DNA from: G958295645 sp965242735
GTDB taxonomy: Bacteria; Gemmatimonadota; Gemmatimonadetes; Longimicrobiales; Gaopeijiaceae
NCBI GenBank assembly: GCA_965242735.1
Contig: OZ251497.1
Location: 1,364,001 to 1,428,000, forward strand
Length of the DNA stretch: 64,000 nt
Reading direction: 5' to 3'
This document shows, one piece after another, positions 53,685 to 61,456 of this stretch. Both the position numbers and the translations under genes were made by a program. The notes beneath the pieces are model-generated. The model ran no database searches and was not told where the DNA came from. It was given only the letters and a program-made list of their open reading frames with translations. Numbering within the stretch: the stretch's first letter is position 1; every line of letters starts with the position of its first letter.

Positions 53685-54638
53685 GTGAAGGCGGCCACAT
53701 CAAGCTCCGCGTCGCCCAAGCAGGCGGGAGGCCGCGTCTTGAAGGCGGCGACGGCCCGCTTCCTCGAGCATGTCGAGACGGTTCGCAACCTGTCGCCCCA
53801 CACCGTCGCCGCCTACCGCCGCGACTTGGCCGAGCTGGAAGAGTTCGTGGGCGGGTACCTGGGGCGCCCGGACTTCGACTGGAGGGACGTGGACCGGCCC
53901 GTGCTGCGCGCATTTCTCGGGGAGGCCGGCCGTCGCGGACGCTCGCGCCGCACCGTGGCGCGGAAGATGTCGGCCGTGCGCGCGCTCTTTCGCCATCTGC
54001 ACCGCGAGGGCGAGATCGAGTCCAACCCGGCGGCCGCGATGCGCAGTCCCAAGCTGGACCGCACCCTCCCCGGCCACGCGAGCGCGGACGAAATGCAGGC
54101 GCTCTTCCGATGGGCCGAGGAACGGGCCGCGCAAGAGAACGACCTCTCCTGGACGCGTCTGCTGGCTTGGCTGGAACTGCTCTACGGCAGCGGCCTGCGC
54201 GTGTCGGAGCTTTGCGGGCTGGACCTCGCGTCCTTCATGGGCGGCCAGATTCGCGTGCTGGGAAAGGGGTCCAAGGAGCGCATCGTGCCCGTCACGCCGG
54301 CCGCGAGGAAGGCCGTCCGCAACTATCTGCCGCGCCGTTCCGAGGTCGCGGGACCGGGTTGCGAGGCGCTGTTCGTGAACCGCCAGGGCGGGCGCATCTC
54401 CACGCGCTACGTCCAGCGCGCCGTTCGGGAGGCGCTGGCGAACTTCTGCGCCGCGTCTGGGCTCTCCGTCCACTCGTTGAGGCACACGTTCGCCACGCAC
54501 CTCTTGGACGCCGGCGCCGATCTCGTGGCCGTCAAGGACCTCCTGGGCCACGTCTCGCTCAGCACCACGCAGATCTATGCGCACACGTCGAAGGAGCGGC
54601 TCCGCCGCGTCTACCAGAACGCGCACCCCCGAGCGTAG
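53685..54638 (+). CDS. xerC: Tyrosine recombinase XerC
   Basis: 317 residues from GTG 53685 (GGGAGG ~8 bases upstream). SAM-like N-terminal domain (FLEHVETVRNLSPHTVAAYRRDLAELEEFV). Catalytic residues: Arg in YGSGLRVSELCGLD, Lys in VLGKGSKERIVPV, HSLRHTFATHLLDAGADL, HVSLSTTQIYAH with the nucleophile Tyr. Resolves chromosome dimers with XerD. The initiation region is repeated: GTGAAGG at 53611 (trmFO stop) and 53685, TTGAAGG at 53739, each after GGAGGC-like sequence; the TTG is an in-frame alternative start. Confidence 0.93.
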   Translation: MKAATSSSASPKQAGGRVLKAATARFLEHVETVRNLSPHTVAAYRRDLAELEEFVGGYLGRPDFDWRDVDRPVLRAFLGEAGRRGRSRRTVARKMSAVRALFRHLHREGEIESNPAAAMRSPKLDRTLPGHASADEMQALFRWAEERAAQENDLSWTRLLAWLELLYGSGLRVSELCGLDLASFMGGQIRVLGKGSKERIVPVTPAARKAVRNYLPRRSEVAGPGCEALFVNRQGGRISTRYVQRAVREALANFCAASGLSVHSLRHTFATHLLDAGADLVAVKDLLGHVSLSTTQIYAHTSKERLRRVYQNAHPRA

Positions 54639-54668
54639 CGCTCCAGCCGCCCCGCCGCCGCGTCGATC

Positions 54669-54746
54669 CGCCTACGGGGCGCCGCCCGCCGCGGTGCCGC
54701 CCGCCGCAGCGTCCCGTTGGCCCGCCTACGGGGCGCCGCCCGCCGC
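54669..54746 (+). repeat. 54-bp direct repeat between xerC and hslV
   Basis: CGCCTACGGGGCGCCGCCCG starts at 54669 and again at 54723, both followed by CCGC. It lies in the 241-base gap, which otherwise shows no gene. Confidence 0.75.
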
Positions 54747-54879
54747 AGCGCCTCTTGGCCCCGTCCGATGCCGTGCCGCCCAGCCGCCCGCCTCCGGGCG
54801 CGTCGTTTGCGGTTAGACTTTGTTGCGCCGCTTTGGACGCGACTTGCGCGCACGCTTCCGCTCGATCCCCCCACGGTCC

Positions 54880-55443
54880 ATGACCTCTTCTTTGCTACCG
54901 GGTTCTAAAGTCCGGGCCACCACCGTCGTCGCGGTCTCGAAGGGCGACCGCGTGGCCATGGCCGGCGACGGACAAGTCACGATGGGCGACGTGGTCGTCA
55001 AGGCCGCCGCGCAGAAGGTGCGACGCCTGGGCGAAGGCCAGGTGCTGGCCGGCTTCGCAGGGGCGCTGGCGGACGCCGTCGCGCTGTTCAGCAAGCTGGA
55101 GACGATGCTCGAGCGCTGGCCGTCCAACCTGCCCCGCGCGTGCGTGGAACTCGCCAAGGAATGGCGGACGGACCGCTATCTCCGCCGCTTGGAGGCGGTG
55201 CTGGCCGTCGCGGACCGCAAGAGGCTGCTGCTGGTCGGCGGGGACGGCAACGTCATCGAGCCGGACGTGCCCGTGCTGGCGATCGGATCGGGAGGCGGCT
55301 TCGCCCTGGCCGCGGCGAGAGCGCTCTACGAATCGACCAACATGAACGCGCCCACCATCGCGCGCCGGTCCCTGGAAATCGCCGCGGACATCTGCGTCTA
55401 CACGAACTCGCGGATCACCGTCGAGGAGCTGAAGCCGTCATGA
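54880..55443 (+). CDS. hslV: ATP-dependent protease peptidase subunit HslV
   Basis: 187 residues. The N-terminal threonine nucleophile is in RATTVVAVSKGDRVAMAGDGQVTMG, giving a propeptide of about 13-14 residues. FAGALADAVALFSKLE and GSGGGFALAAARAL are typical. Forms the proteolytic core with HslU. The stop overlaps hslU as ATGA. Confidence 0.95.
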   Translation: MTSSLLPGSKVRATTVVAVSKGDRVAMAGDGQVTMGDVVVKAAAQKVRRLGEGQVLAGFAGALADAVALFSKLETMLERWPSNLPRACVELAKEWRTDRYLRRLEAVLAVADRKRLLLVGGDGNVIEPDVPVLAIGSGGGFALAAARALYESTNMNAPTIARRSLEIAADICVYTNSRITVEELKPS

Positions 55444-57431
55444 GCCGGGGCGACGAGGCGCCCGAAGCCCCGGCGTCCTCTCTAGCCGGCGCGCCCTCGC
55501 CGGCCGGGGGATTCGGCGTCCAAGCCGCCGCGGACGGTCCTGGCGACGCCGGCCACGCTGACGGCCGCGTGGACGCCGATGATCCCGCACACGCCCACGA
55601 CGCCGACGATCCCGCACGCGCCGACGGCGCGGACGATCCCGAGGACGCCGACGACCCCGGCGACTCCGAGGACGATCCCTTCGAGGACGCCGACCCGTCC
55701 TTCACGAAGGAGCTGCTCGACTGGCTGCTCAGCCTCACCCCGTCCGAGATCGTGGCGGAGCTCGACAAGTACATCGTCGGCCAGGCCGACGCCAAGAAGG
55801 CGGTCGCCGTGGCGCTGCGGAACCGCTGGCGGCGCCAGAAGGTCAAGGACGCGGCGCTGCGCGAGGAAATCTTCCCCAACAACCTCATCATGATCGGCCC
55901 GACCGGGGTGGGCAAGACGGAGATCGCCCGCAGGATGGCGCGGCTCTCGGGCTCTCCGTTCGTCAAGGTCGAGGCGTCCAAGTTCACGGAAGTCGGCTAC
56001 GTCGGCCGCGACGTCGAGTCCATGGTCCGGGACTTGGCGGACACGGCGGTCAACATGCTCCGAAACGAGCGCGAGGACGCGATGGCGCCGGAGGCCGGAA
56101 GACGGACCGAAGAACGGCTGCTCGACCTGCTGCTCCCCGATTCGGCGCAGAAGTCCCGCAAGCGGCGTGCGGGAGCCGCCCATCCGGAGGCCGCCGGGGC
56201 CGCCGGCACGGACGACGACGGCGCGGACGAAGCCGACACGGACGACGACGGCGCGGCCAACGACGCGTCCTCGGAGCGAGACGGCGCCGCCAGCCCGGTG
56301 GACGCGCCCGGGAGCGAGGAAGACGCTGCCGACAGCGTCGCCTTCTTCGCCGGCAAGGACGGCGTGGCTCGACGACAGGGCGGCGCGGCCCAGCCCGGCG
56401 CTTCGCCTTCCGATCCCCTTGCCGGTCCTCCGGGCGCGAGCGAAGAGGCCCCGGCGCCCCCGAGTTCCGACGAGCCCTCCGAGGGCACGGAAGCCGCCGT
56501 CGTCCCCGAAGATCCGTCCCAGTCCCCGACGCCGGGCGTCACGGACCGTCTCGCCCGCACGCGGGAGAAGCTGCGGGCGCTCCTCAAGAAGGGCGAGCTC
56601 GACGAGCGCGTGGTCGAGATGGAAGTTCGTCTTTCTTCGCCGCTCTTGGACGTGATGACCAATCCGAGCGGACGCATGGAAGACATGGACGTCAGCTTCA
56701 CCGAGACATTGCGCGACATCCTTCCGAAGAAGACGAAGCTGCGCAACGTCACGGTCGCCGAAGCCCGGCGGATCCTCTTTTCCGAGGAGCTGGACCAGAT
56801 GGTGGACACGCAGGACGTCATCTTCGACGCCATGGACCGGGTGGAGGAGAGCGGCATCATCTTCCTCGACGAGATCGACAAGATCGCGGCCCCCCAGCGC
56901 GGCGCGGGTCCGGACGTCAGCCGGGAGGGAGTGCAGCGCGACCTGCTCCCGATCGTCGAGGGATGCAACGTGCACACCAAGTACGGGCTGATCTCGACCG
57001 AGCACATCCTCTTCATCGCCGCGGGCGCGTTTCACGTGGCCAAGCCGTCCGACCTGATTCCGGAGCTCCAGGGACGGTTCCCGATCCGCGTCGAGCTCCG
57101 GAGCCTCAACGCGAACGACTTCGTGCGCATCCTGAAGGAGCCGCGCAGTTCCTTGATCCGCCAGTTCGCGGCCCTCGTCGGCGTCGAGGGAGCGGAGGTC
57201 ACGTTCACCGACGACGGCCTGGAAGAAATCGCTCGGATCGCCGCCGATCTGAACGACCGCATGGAGAACATCGGCGCGCGACGCCTGCAGACGGTGCTCA
57301 ACTCGGTCATGGAGGAGACGATGTTCGTCCTGCCCGAGGCCGTCGCCGACTGCAAGGTGAACGCCGCCTTCGTGCGCAAGCGCTTGCAGCCGGTCGTGTC
57401 CGACTCCGACCTGAGCCGCTACATCCTCTGA
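55440..57431 (+). CDS. hslU: HslU unfoldase with large acidic insertions
   Basis: 663 residues, against the usual ~440-460. Core motifs are intact: YIVGQADAKKAVAVALRNRWRR, Walker A GPTGVGKT (~153-160), pore loop GYVGRDVES (~186-194), Walker B GIIFLDEIDKI, NIGARRLQTV, C-terminal LSRYIL for docking into HslV. Two additions are unusual: an ~85-residue N-terminal Asp/Ala-rich repeat (DADDPAHAHDADDPARADG) and a ~130-residue acidic low-complexity insert in the substrate-facing I domain (about residues 245-375, with TDDDGADEADTDDDGA). The inserts may alter substrate choice, or simply be expanded linkers. Confidence 0.93.
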   Translation: MSRGDEAPEAPASSLAGAPSPAGGFGVQAAADGPGDAGHADGRVDADDPAHAHDADDPARADGADDPEDADDPGDSEDDPFEDADPSFTKELLDWLLSLTPSEIVAELDKYIVGQADAKKAVAVALRNRWRRQKVKDAALREEIFPNNLIMIGPTGVGKTEIARRMARLSGSPFVKVEASKFTEVGYVGRDVESMVRDLADTAVNMLRNEREDAMAPEAGRRTEERLLDLLLPDSAQKSRKRRAGAAHPEAAGAAGTDDDGADEADTDDDGAANDASSERDGAASPVDAPGSEEDAADSVAFFAGKDGVARRQGGAAQPGASPSDPLAGPPGASEEAPAPPSSDEPSEGTEAAVVPEDPSQSPTPGVTDRLARTREKLRALLKKGELDERVVEMEVRLSSPLLDVMTNPSGRMEDMDVSFTETLRDILPKKTKLRNVTVAEARRILFSEELDQMVDTQDVIFDAMDRVEESGIIFLDEIDKIAAPQRGAGPDVSREGVQRDLLPIVEGCNVHTKYGLISTEHILFIAAGAFHVAKPSDLIPELQGRFPIRVELRSLNANDFVRILKEPRSSLIRQFAALVGVEGAEVTFTDDGLEEIARIAADLNDRMENIGARRLQTVLNSVMEETMFVLPEAVADCKVNAAFVRKRLQPVVSDSDLSRYIL

Positions 57432-57438
57432 CCCGGCG

Positions 57439-58344
57439 ATGCCGTCCCCCGCCCGCGACTTCCTGGACCTGGCGAGCCACGATCCCGGCTACCTCTCCCA
57501 CGTCCTGGACTTGGCCAAGCGAATCAAGGACGACCCGCCCCGGGACCGACCCCTCGAGGGACGCTCTCTGGCCATGATCTTTCACAAGGCGTCGACCCGC
57601 ACGCGCGCCAGCGCCGAAGTCGCCATGACGCGGCTGGGCGGCCACGCGCTGATGATGGCCCGCGCGGATTCGCAGATGGGGCGGGGCGAGAGCCTCGAGG
57701 ACACGGCGCGGGTCCTCAGCGGCTACGTGGACGCCGTTCTCCTGCGCGCCCACGCCCACGAGGACCTGCTGGCGTTCGCCGGCGCAGCCTCCGTGCCGGT
57801 CGTCAACGGCCTCACCGACCTGCTCCATCCCTGCCAGCTGATGGCCGACCTCCTCACCGTCCAAGAGGAATTCGGCCCCCGCCTGGAGGACCGGCGCGTC
57901 GCGTGGGTCGGGGACGGCAACAACATGGCCAACTCGTGGCTCAACGCCTCGCGCCGGTTCGGCTTTTCGCTGCGGCTCGCGTGTCCCGAGGGGTACGATC
58001 CCGATCCCGAGATTCTCGGCGCCGCTTCGGCGGAAGGGGCCGAGCTGGTCCGCAGTCCCGCCGCCGCCGCCGCCGGTGCGGACGTCGTCGCGACCGACGT
58101 GTGGGCGTCAATGGGCCAGGAGGACGAACAGGAGGCCCGCGCCGCCGCGTTCGCCGGCTTCCAGGTCGACGAGACGGTGATGGCCGCCGCTCGTCCGGAC
58201 GCGATCTTCCTGCATTGCCTGCCGGCCCACCGCGGCGAGGAAGTCGCCGCCGAGGTCATCGACGGCCCCCGGTCGCGCGTCCTTCGCGAAGCCGAAAACC
58301 GCCTGCACGTCGCCCAGGCCCTCTTCCTCGACCTCATGGGCTGA
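57439..58344 (+). CDS. argF: Ornithine carbamoyltransferase
   Basis: 301 residues. Carbamoyl-phosphate site FHKASTRTRASAEVAM (the family usually has FxKxSTRTR), LHPCQLMADLLT, and HCLPAHRGEEV with the catalytic Cys. The ornithine-site SMG loop is present as WASMGQEDEQE. Makes citrulline in arginine synthesis. Starts 7 bases after hslU. Confidence 0.94.
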   Translation: MPSPARDFLDLASHDPGYLSHVLDLAKRIKDDPPRDRPLEGRSLAMIFHKASTRTRASAEVAMTRLGGHALMMARADSQMGRGESLEDTARVLSGYVDAVLLRAHAHEDLLAFAGAASVPVVNGLTDLLHPCQLMADLLTVQEEFGPRLEDRRVAWVGDGNNMANSWLNASRRFGFSLRLACPEGYDPDPEILGAASAEGAELVRSPAAAAAGADVVATDVWASMGQEDEQEARAAAFAGFQVDETVMAAARPDAIFLHCLPAHRGEEVAAEVIDGPRSRVLREAENRLHVAQALFLDLMG

Positions 58345-58482
58345 CGCCTCCGCCTCGCGCGCCCCGTCCCCCGCGCCGCCGCGCTTTCGCGCACCGCGCG
58401 CCGCCCTCCCTCGCATCCCGCGTCCGTCGCCTCGCATCCCGCGTCCCCCCGCCGCGCCCTCGCCAGGAGCCAAGAGAAGCCA

Positions 58483-59592
58483 ATGAATGCCCAGCCCAGC
58501 GCCCGGACTCCGTTGCACGAGCTTCACGTCGCCCTGGGCGGCCGCATGGTCGACTTCGCCGGCTACCAGATGCCGATTCAGTACAGCGCGGGCATCCGGG
58601 CCGAACACTTGGCGACCCGCGAGTCCTGCGGCGTCTTCGACGTGTCGCACATGGGCGAGTTCACCGTCCGGGGCCCCCAGGCCGAGGCCTTCGTCCAGCG
58701 CCTGACGGTCAACGACGTGACCCGCGCGGCCCCCGGGCAGGCCCAGTACTCGGCGCTGTGCAACGAAGACGGCTTCGTGCTGGACGACCTGCTGGTCTAT
58801 CGCTTCGACGACCGCTTCATGCTGGTGGTCAACGGGGCCAACCGCGCCAAGGACTGGCAGTGGGTCGCCGAACACGCCGGGTCCTTCGACGTGGACGTGA
58901 CGGACGACTCGGACGCCACCGCGCTCGTCGCCGTGCAGGGCCCCGATTCCCAGCGGGTCTTGGAGCCGCTGGCGACGCAGGCGCTGGACGACATCGGCTA
59001 CTACCGCTTCGCCGAAGGGGCGGTGGCCGGCGTGGATGCCGTGATCAGCCGCACGGGCTACACGGGCGAGGACGGGTTCGAGCTCTACGTGCCGGCGTCC
59101 GGCGCGGAGGCGGTCTGGCGAGCCGTGACCGAGAGCGGGGACGCGCGCGCGGTTCCCGCAGGCCTGGGAGCGAGAGACTCCTTGCGCCTGGAGATGGGCT
59201 ACGCGCTGTACGGCAACGACCTGGACGAGCAGCACACGCCGTGGGAGTCGGGACTGGGGTGGATCGTCAAGCTCGACGCGGGAGACTTCCTGGGACGGGT
59301 GGCCCTGGCGGAGCAGAAGGCGCGGGGCGCCGAGCGGCGCCTCGTCGGCATTCGCTTGACCGAGCGCGGCTTCCCTCGCGCCGGATACCCGGTCGTCCAC
59401 GGCGGCGAGGACGCCGGGGTCGTCACGTCGGGCGTCTCGAGCCCGTCCCTGGGCGACGGAATCGCGCTGGCGCGTCTCGCAGCGGCCGCGGCGAAGCCCG
59501 GCGGGGACGTGGGCATTCGCATCCGGGGCAAGGTCGTGCCCGGCCGCACGCAGCGCCCGCCCTTCTACGCCGCGGGCTCCATACGCCGCTAG
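58483..59592 (+). CDS. gcvT: Aminomethyltransferase, glycine cleavage T protein
   Basis: 369 residues. HVALGGRMVDFAGYQMPIQYS, CGVFDVSHMGEFTVRG, AARDSLRLEMGYALYGNDLD-type folate site (seen as GARDSLRLEMGYALYGND), ISRTGYTGEDGFELYVP. Transfers the methylene group to tetrahydrofolate. ATG 58483 follows AGGAGCCAAGAGAAGCCA. The other gcv genes are not in the window. Confidence 0.95.
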   Translation: MNAQPSARTPLHELHVALGGRMVDFAGYQMPIQYSAGIRAEHLATRESCGVFDVSHMGEFTVRGPQAEAFVQRLTVNDVTRAAPGQAQYSALCNEDGFVLDDLLVYRFDDRFMLVVNGANRAKDWQWVAEHAGSFDVDVTDDSDATALVAVQGPDSQRVLEPLATQALDDIGYYRFAEGAVAGVDAVISRTGYTGEDGFELYVPASGAEAVWRAVTESGDARAVPAGLGARDSLRLEMGYALYGNDLDEQHTPWESGLGWIVKLDAGDFLGRVALAEQKARGAERRLVGIRLTERGFPRAGYPVVHGGEDAGVVTSGVSSPSLGDGIALARLAAAAAKPGGDVGIRIRGKVVPGRTQRPPFYAAGSIRR

Positions 59593-59605
59593 GGAAGAAC
59601 CGCTG

Positions 59606-61255
59606 ATGGCGGAGAGCGTCCTCGTTTCGACGCACGACTTGCCGCTGGCGGGCGCGTTGCGGACGGGTTTCCGGTCCGCCGGGCACTGCGTGGAGTTCGT
59701 CACTCCCCACGACGATCCCGACACGACCGCCGATCGAGGGTTGCTGGTCCTGACCGGCGGGCCGGAGGCCAAGGGCGCCGCCGCGCTGGCGGAAGCGGCG
59801 CGCAGCCGCGGCGTGCCGGTGTTCGCGGTCGGCGCGAAGCCCGGTTCGCCCGGCTTGGCCATGGCGTTCCCGGCGGGCGTGGACCCGCAGGAGGTCGTGC
59901 TGACGGGGTGCCGCGCGCTGGACCGGCGCCGGCTGCGCGAGGCGACGGGCATCATCGGCGAGACGGACGCGATGATCGAGGTGCTCGAACGCGTGGTCCA
60001 GATCGCTCCGGTGGACGTCACCGTGCTCGTGACCGGGGAGTCGGGCACCGGCAAGGAGCTCGTGGCGCGCGGCCTCCACGCGCTGTCGAAGCGCCGGCAG
60101 AAGGCCTTCATGGCGGTCAACGTGGCGGCGCTGACCGAGACGTTGCTGGAGAGCGAGCTGTTCGGGCACGAGAAGGGCGCCTTCACGGGGGCCATCGACT
60201 CGCGCCGCGGCCTGTTCGAGCTGGCCTCCGGCGGCACGATCTTCCTCGACGAGATCGGCGAGATGCCGCTCCAGACGCAGACCAAGCTGCTACGCGTGCT
60301 GGAGCAGCGGGAGTTCCTTCGCGTCGGCGGCCAGAAGATCGTGAAGGTCGACGTGCGCATCGTCGCGGCCACCAACCAGCGCCTGCGCGAAATGGTGGCC
60401 CAGGGCACGTTCCGCAGGGACCTCTACTACCGCCTCAACGTCCTGCACATCGCGCTTCCGCCGTTGCGCCGCCGCCCCGAGGACATCCCGCTTCTGGTCG
60501 GCGCCTTCGTTCGCGACGCGAGCAAGCGGCACGACCGCGGGCCGTTCGCGGGCATCTCCGCCGACGCCATGGACATCCTCGTCCGCCATCGCTGGCCCGG
60601 CAACGTCCGCGAACTCCGCAACTTGATCGAGAGCATGGTCGTGCTGGCTCCCGGCAGGGAGATCCGCGCCGAGGACATCCCGTCCGACTTCGCCGAGCGC
60701 GAGCCCTCCACCGCGCTGGCGGCGCTTTCCGGGCCGGACGCGGTGGCCAGCGACAAGACGAGCCTGCTTCGTCCCCAGCTGGAGTTCGTCTTCCGCACCA
60801 TGATGCAGATGAAGGTGGACATCGAGGACCTGCGCGCCGAGTTCGACGCCTTCCGCCGCTCCGAAGCCGCCGCCGAGGGCGGCCTCCTGCTGGGACGAGC
60901 CCCGGACGAGGCCCAGTCAGACGCCGCCGCCGCGCTCGAGGACGGCGAGATCTTGTACGACCGCACCGCCGAGGACGCCAGCTCCGCGATCGAGGTCGCC
61001 GCCGCCCCGGAGCCGGAGCCGTCTGCCGAGCTGTTCGCCGCTGCCGAGTCTGTTCCCGATCCGTCGCCCGGCTCCGTCGTGTACCGCCCCGGAATGACGC
61101 TGGAGGAGGCCGAGCGGGCCACGATCGCCGCCGCCCTGGAGTCCGCGTCCGGCAACCGCCGCATCGCCGCCGAGTCTCTGGGAATCGGCGAACGCACGCT
61201 GTATCGCAAGATCGACAAGCTGGGTCTCGACGAGGAGGCCGAGCCCGACGCATGA
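59606..61255 (+). CDS. Sigma-54-dependent transcriptional activator
   Basis: 549 residues. AAA+ core at ~110-360: GESGTGKELVARG (Walker A), ELFGHEKGAFTGA with the sigma-54-contacting GAFTGA, GGTIFLDEIGEMP (Walker B), RRDLYYRLNVLHIALPPLRRR, WPGNVREL. The C-terminal Fis-type helix-turn-helix is SGNRRIAAESLGIGERTLYRKI. The N-terminal ~105 residues resemble a receiver domain in length but show no phospho-acceptor Asp motif. A ~100-residue acidic linker separates the AAA+ core from the DNA-binding helix. Starts 13 bases after gcvT. Targets unknown. Confidence 0.92.
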   Translation: MAESVLVSTHDLPLAGALRTGFRSAGHCVEFVTPHDDPDTTADRGLLVLTGGPEAKGAAALAEAARSRGVPVFAVGAKPGSPGLAMAFPAGVDPQEVVLTGCRALDRRRLREATGIIGETDAMIEVLERVVQIAPVDVTVLVTGESGTGKELVARGLHALSKRRQKAFMAVNVAALTETLLESELFGHEKGAFTGAIDSRRGLFELASGGTIFLDEIGEMPLQTQTKLLRVLEQREFLRVGGQKIVKVDVRIVAATNQRLREMVAQGTFRRDLYYRLNVLHIALPPLRRRPEDIPLLVGAFVRDASKRHDRGPFAGISADAMDILVRHRWPGNVRELRNLIESMVVLAPGREIRAEDIPSDFAEREPSTALAALSGPDAVASDKTSLLRPQLEFVFRTMMQMKVDIEDLRAEFDAFRRSEAAAEGGLLLGRAPDEAQSDAAAALEDGEILYDRTAEDASSAIEVAAAPEPEPSAELFAAAESVPDPSPGSVVYRPGMTLEEAERATIAAALESASGNRRIAAESLGIGERTLYRKIDKLGLDEEAEPDA

Positions 61256-61456
61256 CCCAGGGCATCCGCCTGGGCCGAGCCGCCGCCGATGCCGGGGGAG
61301 CGCCGCCCGGTTGCGCCTAACGTCGAGGCTCGATGCCCGATCTGCGTCGTCTGTCCAATCGTGACGGAGCCGCACGACTGCACTGCCGCGGGAAAGAGCT
61401 GACGAAGGCGAGAGATCGTTCGCGGCCCGCGACCCACCGTCGGCCGGACGCTGCCC

